A stretch of DNA of 64,000 nt from Branchiostoma floridae (lineage: Eukaryota; Chordata; Leptocardii; Amphioxiformes; Branchiostomatidae), in contig NC_049983.1 in the NCBI RefSeq assembly GCF_000003815.2, forward strand, positions 27,342,819 to 27,406,818. The letters run 5' to 3'. The notes beneath the pieces are model-generated. The model was not told where the DNA came from. It saw only the letters and a program-made list of their open reading frames with translations, and did no database searches. The translations under genes were made by a program, and so were the position numbers. Shown here piece after piece: positions 23,491 to 37,500 of this stretch. Numbering within the stretch: position 1 is the first letter of the stretch; every line of letters starts with the position of its first letter.

Positions 23491-24319
23491 GGTTGAACAT
23501 GTAGGATGTATGTAGAAGGGGCTGCAGTGATGTCGTATAAAGCTGGAGTGTTATGATTTTGGTATGATTACACTGGGATATGATATGATGTTATAATGAT
23601 GATGTCTCAATTGTACATCTAGTATCAACTGACTCTCATAATTCCATAATACGCCCACATGAAAGAAACGTTGTCATAGAGGCCTCAACATTGACTTGAA
23701 TACCTAAATATCTGAAGTGTATGCACCTTAGGATTACTGAAGTTACATTGCTACATCTCTTTAGTTTAGATTCATGAGCAAAATGTATTTTTCTCATGTG
23801 GCTGTATTGTTGTCTGTTTATCGTCAAGCACTATGGCCCATACGGACAAACAATTGACAGTACATTTAAAAAAACAATAATCTACTACTTAAAATCAAAA
23901 TACAGGATTCACACTGTATCTCGTGTACGTGGTCTATGTACAACGTGTCAGTAGTTATGCCAGAACTTTACTTGTGGTAACAACATCAGAGTATGATACT
24001 TAATAGCACTCTAACAATATCGTTCTCAGTTATCGTTCTCAGACGATGTATTGTAGCATTTAGTTGAATTCTGAGAGTTGATGTTATAGATAAAAGTGTC
24101 CCTCCTTGTGTGACCAACCAGACCAACATAGTGCTGTTATACTGGCAAACATCTGAGCTGGATCTATTAATCGGTATGACTTACATGTATAATCTGCAAA
24201 TGTCAGCATTTTACACTGACAAGATCTACAACATTGTTCACAGAGGATAGGGTATAGATTGACTGGGTCTATTTTATGTATTTGGTTCTATTACTATTGT
24301 CTTTCTGTTGCGTGGACAG

Positions 24320-24514
24320 ACGTTTCAGTGATTTGTGTTGTTTTCATAAACCTATTCATAGCTATATTGCATGATGCCAGAAAATTTGTGGAAGAATGGC
24401 TGTTCAGTGAGCTTAAATGGTTCAATATGATTTTCATCTTTTCATCCATCTTAGATTGGTCACTTGGAATTTCGGTTAATGTTTTCAAGTGTCAAAAATG
24501 TCTTCAACCTGCGG
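24320..24514 (+). CDS. Isolated candidate exon with two hydrophobic helices
   Basis: A pyrimidine-rich tract and GGACAG precede it and GTACGT follows. It is 195 nt, phase 1 at both ends, with no stop. It encodes VICVVFINLFIAILHDARK, then FVEEWLFSELKWFNMIFIF, then SSILDWSLGISVNVFKC. NLFIAIL resembles the end of an ion-channel S6 helix. Alternatively the stretch hydrophobic helix, RKxxEEWLF, WFN, hydrophobic helix resembles the TM7-TM8 step of polycystins. It lies opposite in strand to the polycystin-like gene that stops at the nearby gap, so it could be part of another gene, an inverted duplicate or an assembly inversion. Confidence 0.35.
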
Positions 24515-24711
24515 GTACGTAATGTCAATAGTAAACACGGACTAAGATGGATCCAGAAGATTGCATGTTATTCCAAGCACAATTTGTAGATGTTAGAAAC
24601 ATTTTCGGGTTGTTACGCCCCTGCAAGGTGATAACAGTGACTGATAACGTTGTCATGATAAGTGATGTATAATCCAGCCACGAGAGCCATCTAGCGAAGT
24701 TGATACAAACA

Positions 24712-24933
24712 TCAGCACTTCCAGCTAGGCTAACTTTAGGCACTGCTTCCCAGCGCCATCTATTGGTTCCTGACAGTACTGCAGCATAAGTGTCTGGCTT
24801 GTTGCCAGATAGAGTGCAGTCCATCAGTGCTGCAGCATTGCTCATGACAATGTAGCATTGATATAATAAACATCAGCATCTCTACTCAGATTGACTCTAG
24901 GCACTGCTTCCCAGTGCCATCTGTAGGTTCCTG
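24712..24933. repeat. Tandemly duplicated repeat at the edge of the assembly gap
   Basis: GGCACTGCTTCCCAGCGCCA with TCTATTGGTTCCTG (about 24738-24771) is repeated as GGCACTGCTTCCCAGTGCCA with TCTGTAGGTTCCTG (about 24900-24933). Both are preceded by RACATCAGCAYYTC and related sequence. Copy 2 runs straight into the gap, so the gap may be a collapsed tandem array. Confidence 0.6.
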
Positions 24934-25033
24934 NNNNNNNNNNNNNNNNNNNNNNNNNNNNNNNNNNNNNNNNNNNNNNNNNNNNNNNNNNNNNNNNNNN
25001 NNNNNNNNNNNNNNNNNNNNNNNNNNNNNNNNN
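24934..25033. other. Assembly gap, 100 N
   Basis: Exactly 100 N, a length often used for a gap of unknown size. It cuts the polycystin-like gene straight after TM7. The missing TM8-TM11 and C-terminus may lie here. Confidence 0.9.
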
Positions 25034-25562
25034 TTTTTCGCCTCTTTCCACAGTGAGTAGAGGAGAAAGATGACGTAAATAATTTCCAGCAAGACGTAGA
25101 TGTACCCGATTGTACCTGGCTGTTGATGAAGCCGGAAGGTGTGCAGGTGACGATGGGAGAAAACTCCGGACATCTCGGTAAATTCAAACACTACCGTCAC
25201 TGAAGTGAACATATCCAGGTTTCCGTTGTAGACGAATTGTTCCACAATGACGGCCCTTGTTCGCTTGTCAATCCAGCGGTTGGACTTCAGGTCTGCTAGG
25301 ATGCCGCGCATCTCGTCTGCTGAATCTCCTAGGTCCAGACTGAAGCCGTCTCCCCAGTAGTGCGATTTTACACCAAAGACGGGTTTGATGGTGTAACCGC
25401 TGGGGCGGTGGCGCCATCCAGAGGTTTCTGACTCCACCTCCGACACATTCGTGACCCTTTTCCATCCCTTCTGAAACACTCCGGTCTCCTTCGTGTTTTC
25501 ACCATACGCTGCCGTACACTTATCGAACATGTGTTGCATTGTCGCAGGCACTACGCACAGCC
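25034..25562 (-). CDS. Exon 37: TOP (polycystin) domain and TM7, cut by gap
   Basis: It begins in phase 1 after an ATCCCAG acceptor. It encodes MQHMFDKCTAAYGENTKETG, a GWRHRPSG segment, HYWGDGFSLDLG, and then NRWIDKRTRAVIVEQFVYN with LDMFTSVTVVFEF. RTRAV.VE...YN...LF is the signature of the polycystin/TOP extracellular domain between TM6 and TM7 of PKD1 and PKD2 proteins. After HTFRLHQQPG comes TM7, IGYIYVLLEIIYVIFLLYSL, then WKEAK before the Ns. The family glycines and the Trp-x-x-Arg pattern are present, so the domain looks intact. Confidence 0.9.
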
Positions 25563-28500
25563 CTGGGATTGAAGAAGGAGGGAAGTCAAAGAAAATAGCT
25601 AAAGATGTAATCGCCTTTCATACACTCCGTTAGTTTTACGCAAGTCGCGTTGAAACAATTGATAAAAGTTGTGCAGTCTTAAGTCAATAGTTACGAATGT
25701 TTATTTTTAGCCCTTCGTAAAAAGCATTTCAACCAACCTGGCTTTACTCGGGCTTGAATCAGGATGGGTGGGGAGACCAGGACCGACTGCATGTCGGCTG
25801 TGAAGACCTTCTCCCACCAGCGGGGCTTGTCGTCATTGTAAGAAGTCTCCGGGTAGAAGCTCTGCAGAGCGGTCTCGTTCAGCCAGGGCCAGAGGGCAGA
25901 AGGCTCGGTCACCTGGAAGGATAGAATATGTGGATATACTATATAGTATTCATAAACCATTGACATATTCTACATATGGTTTGCTTCTCAATAAAAGACT
26001 ACATCAGATGATAAAAGATAAGATCAGAATTTTTTTCATTTTCAGAAGCTGCATGAAACTTGAAAATATCAGCAATGTTTTTAATGACTCTGATGACAGT
26101 GAGTGCTAACGTATGCATGTCGTTATGCACACCCTTTCGAAAATGCTGCGTATAAAGGAACGCAGTGATGCACTCGCCTCGTCGATGGACTGCACGAAGT
26201 TTTCTGCTGCGCTCTGTGTCTGATGGAAGGCCGTGTTGGTGTTGTGGTGTCCGTTAATGATGGTCAAGGCAAGCAGGAGGCGAGCACAAGACAGGATGAT
26301 GTCCCAAAGGAGCTTTCCGATTCGCCTGTCTCTATTCCGCTTCCGTTGCGCTTCGTTAACGTTTGCAAGGGACATCTGAGACAGTCTTTCCATTTTCTTC
26401 TTTACCCGGAATCGACCACCTTTGTTGAAAGTAAACATAAAATCAATCAGTAATTACGTAAAGATATAGAACGCAGAACAATCGGAACACAAATGTCGTA
26501 TCCTTAGATAATAACGTAACAAATAATAACTGTAAGAAGTTTTGCGGCTTTACATCAAATTTTTAATGACTCACTGTCAAACTCCTTCTGCTTTATTGAC
26601 GCCACAGTAGTGTCCTGCAGGACAACTTTATCCGCTTCATTTTCAAAAATCATCTTCAAGGTATGTTTTTGGAAAACGGATGAAAAGACGATCGCCAGAA
26701 CCAAGACCTGTAACATTATGTGACAATTTTGAGGTTATTTTATATACATTAGTATTGTACAAATCTTGATTTGACATTTATATACAATTAGACAACCAAT
26801 GCTTCCAGATCTATGGATGAACATGTATCCATCACAATCCCCAACGTTTTAATTACATGCAAAGACGATGGTACTGTACTTAATTTGCTTCTGTTTCAAA
26901 GGAATTAAGATTTGAAACAGCAGAGCATGACAAGACATTTCGGCACAAACCTTCACTGGTTGCAGAAGAAATATGTCCGCCAGAAAAGTGGTGAAGAACG
27001 CAGAAAGCCATCTCTCGGACTTGTCCTTGCCCCACTCCAGACTGTACAGCACGGTGAAGACAGATGACCCCACGGCAGACAGCACCACTAGCACCCAGGC
27101 CACGTACTTGCACCAGTGTGGCAGGCCCTTGGTTGGTTCTTGCTGCGTGGGTGCCTCAGCTGGTCCGGCTGTCTCCGCGTCCCTGTCCGGACGACCGCCC
27201 TTGCTGTTCCGTCGGCTGTACTGGAACAGCACAACGATGGCCATGACGACAGGAAGGCAGGTGATGCTGGTCATGATTCCCGTGTAAACTGTGTTCAAGG
27301 TGAAGGAGAACGGCCCCAGGCTGACGGCCTGCACAACTTGGGTTGCGTTTTCATCGCTCAGCCACATGGCGCTGGCCACCATGGACAAGGTGAGGAAACT
27401 CAGGCAGCAGCCAAGCCTCTCGATGCGGGTGAACTTGCTTCCTGTAATGAACAGTTTCTGGTCATATGCAACGATAAGTAAAAGAATTTGAAAATCTGTC
27501 TACAGTTGTTTACTGTATTTTCAGGAACAAAAAAGTTGACTATAATCATAAAGATTTCATGCATAGAAGAACTATCTCTATGCTTTTTTCCTAATGCACT
27601 ATTGCTGCACTGGCTGAGGAACGTCAGTTATGGATAGAAACTTGGAATTGGTTGCTTCGCAGTCATCTGATGATAATTCGGATTCTCCTGTGAATTTTTC
27701 GCCAGATGAGCAGGAAAACTAGCAGAACTACATCTGTCCTATAGACACCTAGCTCCTCATTTCAACTTGTAGGAATCCTTCAGCAAGTGATATACGGATG
27801 GATCTAATATGTAGTAAATATTCAAAGTTTACCTGTAGGCATGATAGCGACGGAAAAAAAGAGGTGCTCCTCTACAAGATTGCTCCGCAGACTTGCCGGG
27901 AACAGAAACCCGAAGGATCGCAGGTCCTGCTCAGTGGCGACAGGAAAGGTCTTCGCGACCTGTCCGTCCCCGCGGTCGGCTGCCAGCCACTCATCGCAGA
28001 AGAAGTAGAACCTGTTGTTCCATGATTTAATAGCAAAATAACTTGACAAAGGTCAGGAATAGGGATTGTTTAAAGCTAGTGAAGTATGAAACGGAGAAAG
28101 TCTAAAGTTTGATTATTAGGACGGAAGGTTTATATTATTTTAATCACTTATAATTTAAGATGTGCAAGCTGAACCTTTGGCACCATCCGTCAAACAGAAC
28201 CTAATTGCTTTCGTGTCTGTTCTTCGCCAGGATACAGAATGATATCTTTTCAAAATATCAAATCTAAATTTATCACAATACTAAACATAATGTGTATACC
28301 CTTTCTCAGTCTTGCACTTTATAGATGCGATTGAATTGACAAATCTAAGCAGCCAAAGAACTCACAGTTTGCCTGTGGTGAGATCCTGCACTGCTGCTCT
28401 GTCCACGTTCCACGATGCACGGCTCCCCTCCCCACTGTTGTCGTGCATGAGCTGCAGCAGCCCCACGTTACCCAGCTGTTCTGCTGTGCTGAAGTTCAGC

Positions 28501-31500
28501 GTCACCTGGCTGCCTTGGTTGAAAACCTAAACAGCAACATTCGACCTGTTAGGATCTACTTTCATACGGAATAAAATGGACACTAGTAAATTTAATGCCT
28601 GACCTTCTCCGTGATGCTGACCACTCTCACCCCGGAGGTGGCTTCATCTCCACACAGGTTGAAGGAAACGGTGGACTCTGTCCCGGCATGCTTAGCGGTG
28701 CCTGTCCAAAGGTGCAGGCGGTACCGGAAATCATTCTGCAGGTCATCCAGTGTGATGGAAGAGTTTTTCTGTAAGAATGAAAAAATGGAATATTGATAAA
28801 ATATATCTAAAAAATTCAGAACACGCGACAAAGTTCCAAGTTGTTTATGAAATTGAGTCATTGTCGATTATGCCCATTTACCTTCCTCTTTAATCTAGGG
28901 TCAATAATCTTTATTATGAGCAACGCGAGCAAAAACAGGCAGTCCACCACGAAGATGGTTGTCAACACCGCGCCGTTGTTACGTAAATCACTAAGCGTTA
29001 AAGCCCCGAAGTCCACTCTGTTAGGTGGTGTGGCGAAGTCACTTCCGAACGCCGTCAGATGGTTGCAGTGGCAGATAATGTTGTTAATCGTGGACTGGTT
29101 GCTAATCTGAAGGGTAGACAGAAATGTTACATTTTTGTCGATAAAAACGACTAATCCAAATAAATGTTTAGAAATGTTAAATGTACTCTTAACCATATTG
29201 TCATTATGCTAATTAGTACTCCGAATATGTTGACACACTACATGTTAAACCAGTTTTGGTAATTATTGGAATAATCAATCATCAATGAAATGATTACGTA
29301 ATTCGATTATAATCGTATAAGATATCATTCACTATTATTAGTTGATGAAATGGTAACAAAACCCTGCATGTTTGGCAATATAATATGGCCGTTGTACACA
29401 CCGTGCAGCCTTCCGGCCTCCAGGCGTCCTGGGTCTCGCTCCAGAAGACGCAGCTCAGATGGGCCCACTGGATCTGGTAGGCGTAGAAGGAGTCTGAGAG
29501 TACACGATTTTCTTCTGTTTGCTCATTGACGTCACACTGTGTCGCCGGTCCTGAAGAAAAGAAGACAATCTCTACTTCATAAGAAACATACTTTATTTCA
29601 TTCCAGGACTCAAGCCGACTTATGTGATAGCGTATAACATATACTTTCGACAGGGGTAGAACATAATATTTCTTAAATTTTTTTTTCACGGTTTAAGACC
29701 AAAAGGCACCGGAGAAGACACTGGAGAAAATCGATATAAAAGCATAGTTTCGTCTGCTACACACCTTTACTTTATTCAGTCTTTCAAATCAAGAGACCTT
29801 TATTTCTGTCATGGTGATCATAATTTGAAAACAGAATGGCTCACCTAGAATTTGGACTTTGACGTAGTGATCCACTGGATCTTCAACTCCTTTGATGAAC
29901 ATCCTTGCCTCCGTCTTGTCCATGCCGTGTCCATCCCCACCCAGAGTTTCCATCAGGGAACACTCCTCGGGAATAACGTACGTCTCCATGGACACGTCGT
30001 AGTTTTGGTCATCAGGGCGGCCGCCGTACCTGCCCCACACGCCGTAGACCACGCTTGTGTTCAGCGGGGTGATTGTGACCAGGAATGCTTCTGCGGTGCT
30101 GTTGAGTTTCAGTAAATGGTAGGCAGAACTTCGGTTTCCTGGGAGAGGGTAGGTGATGATTTTGNNNNNNNNNNNNNNNNNNNNNNNNNNNNNNNNNNNN
30201 NNNNNNNNNNNNNNNNNNNNNNNNNNNNNNNNNNNNNNNNNNNNNNNNNNNNNNNNNNNNNNNNNNNNNNNNNNNNNNNNNNNNNNNNNNNNNNNNNNNN
30301 NNNCCCAAGTGAATGGGTTTTGCTGATACTGAGTCAACTGAAAGCAATGGAATTTTGGTTATCCGTTTAGATTAACATTGGAGGTCTGTACCTGTCTCCC
30401 AAAAGCAGATTCTTTTTTCATTGGTTGCCGTTCCCACTAGAAGAAGATTGAAGACAACATTCTAAGCGTTGGCAATTTACAAAAATATGGTATTATTCAA
30501 GGAAATGCTAAAGCCGTGATGTTAGTCGAGGTGTTCACCTCACCTTTTTCATGCAGATGATTAGAACGAGATGAAAAGGGATGTTCTAACAACACCCTTT
30601 CTGGAAGTCTAAAGGATGAAAAGATCGTTAGCTGATGCAGACATAAGGGGTAGGAAGGGAGGAATGATACCTTAACGGTAACGTTGTGAGGTGGATGTTC
30701 CGGGAAAAGTGCAGTTTGGGATGGGAACTGGACTCCTCCCCCATCCTCCGTCTGCACCACCTGGCCCCCAGACATGGACCCCCGGATCTTCTGTGCTTTC
30801 AGAGTAACACCACTTCTCTTGATAGTTACCGGCGGGGCTCCAAGTCTCATGATGTCGGTAATGGTGTTTGACAGATCATCCAGGACCTGGCGGCTTTTCT
30901 GGACAATTATTTCCTTCTAATAGAAAACATGGTATTGCAGACACCAGTTTTGGAAATACAACGCAAAAGAAATACTAATTTAGCACTGATCTAGCAACAC
31001 AATCTTACGGTCATTGGCCAAAGTTTTCAGAGCTAGCACGCGTATTAAGCGTATATCTGTGAAACTGTGCATTATTTGAGATAGAAAAAGACGTTAAATG
31101 CATCGTAGAGGTACCAACTTTGACATACAAGGAGTGTAAAAGTAATCATAGTTCAGAAAGGAAAGCTTAGCCTTGAGTAAACACCAACGGCCCATTTTCA
31201 CCTCCGCTCGCTGTTCTTCCTCCTCTTGTTTCGCCTTTTGAGCGCGCTCCTCTGGAGAGACATGATCGTCCTCTACTGCATCGAATTGTACATTCCCGTC
31301 ATTCGCTTCTGCATCATCCTCAGGTTCATGAAGCAGAGAAGCGATGGACTCCACCAGAGCTAGAAACGAAACCGGGAATACTTTCATCAGGCTGGGAATA
31401 TCTTGATAACAAAGTATACTGTCACAAAATATAACAATGAAGACAATTATGGATCATGTCTTGAGAATTTGATACACTGATGGCATCACTGATGTCCACG

Positions 31501-34500
31501 TTCAAGGATCAAGATTTCACACGTCAGAAACTTTACACAATGCCACTCTAACGCGGCTTCCAAATGAACATGAAGGGCTGTTTAAAAAGCAAGAAGCATT
31601 ACAAACATACTCTACTTGGGTTGGAAGAAGAACCTGGCAAACTTTTAAACAAGGCAGAAACATTACAAGCTACCAATGACTTTTACCAAAACTACCAAAT
31701 GAATCGCAAAAGCTGTTAGAAACAGAAGTTAGAAACGGTCTCCACACAGGTTATAGGTGCTTTAAAATCGTATTTTATTGCATGATTTTTTAATTCCATA
31801 TTTGCAACAATTTCAAAGTAACGCATAGATTTTTTTCTAAAGCCTTGTTTAGAGAATGTTGACTTGTTGAGAGCTATTTTCTATCTATTTATGATGATGA
31901 CATAATGTGAGAACAAAACTATAGCGTGTGACCATAGCTAAGTGGTACACTAAATGAGCATAGCAACGCGTTCTCAAACATCTTTCTGTGCGTCCTAAGG
32001 AATGCAAGAGAATAGCCGCACACTGTAGACCTGATACGCTCTGAGGAAATCAAGCGAATAGCTTCACACTGGAGACTCCATGTATTCGGTACTTACGCCC
32101 TCCCACAGCCTCCACAGTTGACGGGTCAGACAAGTCCAGTTTGCCCAGTTTGCTGGTGATGGACTGCAGAACGTCTAGTGCTGTGTTCTGTTGGTAGTCA
32201 TAAAGATTTTTTTTTACATTTTTCAGAAAAGTATGACAATTTCTTGCGTCCAAAATAAGCAAATGGTGCTTTTAATCGATCTAATCAAACATGAAATAAA
32301 CAAGTTGGAAAACATTGTTAACAGTACAAACAACAGCAAGCTTTATTGACAGGACAGAAGGTACAGTGACTTTTGTGTGGCCAAATATAAACTACAAAGA
32401 AAAAAGTGAATACAGAATAAATCTTAAAACTCTACTAACTAAACAATATAGGTTAATTAGAAAACCTCCATACAATCAGGTGGGGCTAAACATTAGATTA
32501 TTTTTTCTAATCACAAAGCAATACTTTATGTATTTACCTATCTTAGCATTATGAGGGCCGTGGGATGTATGGCTAAATCTATATCAGAAGACTGAATAAA
32601 ATCATTCAACTTTGTAGAAACTATCTTTACCTTAAAAGCGTTTTCCTGTGGAATGTCGGGGCATGCCGTAATGACAAGTGATGACAGCTCAGAGATCATC
32701 TGCACACGTTGCGACGTCTGGGCCCTAACCGTTTCGGAGTCCAATCTTTGGATTGCCTTCCTGCACATCTGCAACAACGTTGTTTTTTTATTCACTTTGA
32801 CATACTCGTATAAGACAGACGTAGTGATGGCGCACTCAAGTTTATGACTTATATTCACGCCACCACTATACATATATGTACAAGGACATAAACATAACTG
32901 AACTAAGTGAAATACAAGATGAAAGACGATATAAATAATAACAAATGGAAATTAAATGATGTGTGTAACAAAAGTAGATAAGTGCGAATGTCTGATCCCC
33001 TACCCCAGTAACAAAAGATCAAAATTTACAAAGAACTAAAAAGCTTGGAAGAATAAATCAGATATAAAACGTTCAGAGGTTGTAATGAAATTTTGGGTTA
33101 AAGTTAAAATTTTAGAATTTAAGGAGTATGAAAAGGATGAACTTCCACGAAGTAGTAAAGAAATCTGAACTTTTTTCGGAATGTGTAAATAACGTCAACA
33201 GACAAGAACATTAGTGATGCCTATATCATGCAAAGTTATATAGATCGTCCCGTTGGTGTACAATAAAGGTAATAATACAATCTTCCAACCAAAGAAGATT
33301 ACTAGATCCTGAACATAACTTACCTCTGACTTTTCATCGGCAGCTGATGTCGGCTGCTCCAACCTAACAGCACCGTCATCGTCAGCACCAATGGCCTTGT
33401 TTGTAGAAAAATATTAATTTTACCGACAAAAAAATTAGATATTGTCAACAAACGAGAAACAATTTTGCTGTAAATGTAGACGCCATGTTATTTTCTAAAG
33501 AAGAAAGATTATTAAGTTTTCAACAGCTATAATCATTTGCCAGCGTATAAAACTTTAATCAAGTCTCCAATCAAGATCAAATAGGACCCGTAAATGTAAA
33601 AAAAAGATATCTAATACTTTGTGGGGACAAAATAAAGGTAACCTGCAAACAATGGTGATTATATTTAGATTCACTTCAACTTAGTTTTGTTTTACATCAC
33701 AAATTTTCTAATGGCATTAGTGGGAAATACACGTGATGTCAACAAGTACAGGAGTGACTAACCTGAGCCAGCCTCTGGAGCACGTCCTGTGGATTTGGGG
33801 AGAAGGCGTCTGCGTAGATGCTGTCCAGACCATTTCCTGGTGCCTGATCATCAGAAAAGAAAAGTAAAAGAGTTCGGAGACCCCACACTCCCATGTAATA
33901 TTTAGAACCTTTTAAAGAATAATTATTGAAATGTATATAACATTTGCATAATCAATGAATGGCGATGTTCATGTTTAACTATTTAGTTAGCTCTTTAGTT
34001 GGCAGTAGCCGCGATCATTCAAAATGACCATAAAATGCTCACCAGAGCGTCAAAAAACATTCATAGTACAAACCTGGTCTCCCGGTGTTGTCCTGCTGCC
34101 TCCAGGTGAGAATGTGCTGGTTTGCTTCATTTCTGTACAACAAAAATGTAAAACAAACATGTCAGGAGTAATGCAAGGGCTTCGTTCACAGCAAAGCCAT
34201 CCTTTGTAGAATTACAATTATTAATGACAACCATCTTAAGTACAGCAATAACTTCACAAGTTGTCAAAACGCGACTGTGTTCCCTACCATCTTTGGTTGC
34301 TTCCAATGTACTAGCTGTTCTTTGAGCCAAGGAGTTTTCATCAGATAGCTTGCCATCTGATTGCTCACCATCCGATTGCTCGCCATCCGATTGCTCGCCA
34401 TCCGATTGCTCGCCATCCGATTGATCGCCATCCGGTTGATCGCCATCCGATTGATCGCCACCTAGGTAAAAGATAGTCACATGCATCAAAGACTTCTAGC

Positions 34501-37500
34501 ATAAAGTTACACCATCACAGCCGTAATGATTTGTCTCATTAGAGATATCTTGCTTCATTAATGGCACAGTTGTTCCCCTGGCGGTAACTTACCGAGATTG
34601 AGCTCTTCCCGGGTCGAAGTAGATTCCTGTGTCTTTGCTGCTGTAGTTGAAGTCAGAAGGCTGATGAAAAACGAGGTCATCAGACTGGTTCGGGCGGTTG
34701 AAGCAGTTGTTTTGCTGGTTGAGGCGGCAGGCGTTGTTGACATCACAGCTGACATGAGAAAAGGAATTTAGAATGCTGTAACTGGTTCGTGCATCACGAA
34801 ATTGATTTGTACTACAATGGAAGCCAGTTAATTGCCCAACGGATTACCACACACTTAATAGCACAGAATCTCAAAATCCCAAACCACTACCATCAAGCTA
34901 GATAACTTCACATTATGGCACTATGCGGATAATTGCACGAAATACGCTGGCAAATGGGGTGAGCATCAAAGCGGCTTCTACTGTATTAATTGGTGCATAA
35001 CAAAAATGACCTAACGTAGACAAACGTTTTCTTCTTTTCGACTATACTCTCTTCTCCAGCTCACACGCCCTTCCTCTGGAGTACTGGAATCATTCCTCGA
35101 TATCAACACCAGCATTACAGTTACGTCATGTACTCACCGGTCTTTTGATACCCGACTAGAGGCGCACTATCCCGCTGAGCTCCGATGGTGATGATCTCCA
35201 CCTTGTACATGGAGTCTGCCTGAAGTCCGCGGATGAAGGCGGATCTATCTCCTGGACCCGGGGAGGGGATGAGCCGTTCTGTGGCCTCCTCCTGTCCGTA
35301 CATGATGCGGTATCCGGTCACGACCGCATCAGGATTCACCCAGGTGAGCCTGAGCATTGACTCAGTCACTGCCACGAACTCTAGGTCAGTAGGAGGGCTC
35401 ATCTCTGAAAATATGCAAAGTTAGTGTTTGATTATGTTTCAGAAAATATACGAGATCTTTTCCACTTTTCTGACTTTTCGCAGTATGATATTTTGCAGAG
35501 TACATTATCTTATCGACCAAAATATCTTATTGATATACATACACATAGAATACTTTCCATTCAAACTCTGTCATTACCTATTACCTCTGACCGTCCGAAG
35601 TCCAAGTAAAAACGCCCTTTAAGTTCGGAATTTGATTGCCTATTATGATGTTTAATACGTTCTTCCTACCTGTGGATGTGTGTGTCACCGAAGTCTCGCT
35701 CTGTGACCTCCAACCATCCGTCAGGAACAGCGAGGTCACACTGATGACGTAATCCGAATCCGGTGACAGATCTGACACCAGAAGTGATGACTGATCCGTG
35801 TTTTGATTGACAGATGTCGTCATGTCTAACTTCGACACCACCACACGGTATCCATGAAGGTCAGGGTCAGTGGATGGGGACCACGTGATCTTAAACCCTT
35901 TATCAGTGACGTCAGAAACGGCCAGGTTGATTGGCGGCTCCACAGCTAAAGGCACGCGAAGATATCAGAAATGCCCAATGATTATAGATGGTATTCTAAT
36001 CTGCTTCTTCTCTACAAGGCTACGATCACTAAAATCACTGCATTTGGGGGACTTCTGTTTGCCTACTATTACGTAACAGGATTACAGTGCATTTAATTAA
36101 ATATTCCACCATTTTAATGCGCGGGACAATGTAGATAGGTATTCAAGCAGTAGTATCAGAGTTTCTTTTTGAAAAAAAAAATACCCTCGTTGCAAAGCTG
36201 TGTTTTCCATCCATCCTGACACCCAGCCGAGCAGACACCGGACATCCGGTCACAGTTCATGTCCCCGCCCTGACAGTGGCCGCACACTTAGCATTAAAAG
36301 GTGAAATAGCACAATTAAACAATGCAATTTTTTGCCACTTTGCTAGATGTTCCTAGTGGGCCCTAGTGCTCCATATAAAAGTAAAGTAATGCTTTTACTT
36401 TTGTACCCATAGCTCTGTTGAAGTTGCATTTTTTGCCTTGCCGCCAGGCAAGGCTTTACGCCAGCTTTCTTCCTTGGACGGACGGACGGACCTGTTAACC
36501 TTGCTCTTCCAAAGACCCTTTCAAAGGCCCTTCCAAATCGCCTTTCTCATGGACAAGTTTGACGGCTCAGGCAGACAATGGTACATCCCTGTTGAATTTT
36601 AAACCGTCCATTTTACGTATTTGTTTCTGTTTGCGGTCGGTTCTAAAAGCATTTAATATTTGGTTACATTGAATAAATGAAGCGTTTGTATGGTAAAATT
36701 CCAAATTCATTTGGAGTGACATAAAATCAAGTGCATTATCTCGCAACAAGAATTGCATTAGCTATTCATAAAGATGAAACAATTTCCAAATCAGGCTAAT
36801 AAATTGTATGTGAATATATAAGTAGCCATGACGTCATCAAAACGTTGGAGAGGCCTTCCGAGACCGCAGCAAAACGCTAACGTGAGTTTAGGAGAGCGCC
36901 AGCTCAAAACGTCACACGAGAAGTCGCAATAGATAATATTTAGGATCATTTTGTTATATCGCTGTGGCTATTGACACACTGAGTGTGCCTATAGCCTAAA
37001 CAGGCTATTGACACACCGAGATTCCAGCCAGCCAATCAGAGCTTGTAACATGCCTTTCCCGACATTATTTTGCCAGGCTCTCGTCTCATTACAAACTTTT
37101 CACATAAGTAACAGTTGTTTAGACATTTTTCGGAGGATTAGACATTAGAATCTTTGAATATTGGAATGAACGGACGTATTCAAGTTATGCCTTAGATTTG
37201 GATACCTGTTAATACAAGTTGATACTGTGAATGTTAGCATGGCGTAGTGGTTAGCGTGATTAGTCGCCACACTGCCGACCCCGGTTCGAACCCGCCTAGT
37301 GAAAGTTTTTTTTTTCAATTGTCCTTTTACCTTTTTATAACATCCATTTGATATAAGAATATTTTCGTCATGCGACCAGAACCATGAAAACCCACCTTTG
37401 GGACTTTTTGGTCTGCATTTTCAAGAGTGCATGTTTAGGTAACAGTTACGTTTATTTTTTTTCAGCCGCAGAATCCACCCGCTACGTTCTTATTTTGGAC

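Noticed and set aside
24842-25051. Continuation of the polycystin frame beyond the 100-N gap (QEPTDGTGKQC)
   Set aside because: The sequence after the gap is the second copy of a repeat also found at 24.74 kb, so it is intronic or intergenic.
37225-37300. A functional tRNA gene
   Set aside because: The acceptor stem does not pair and the T stem is defective, although both Pol III boxes are present.
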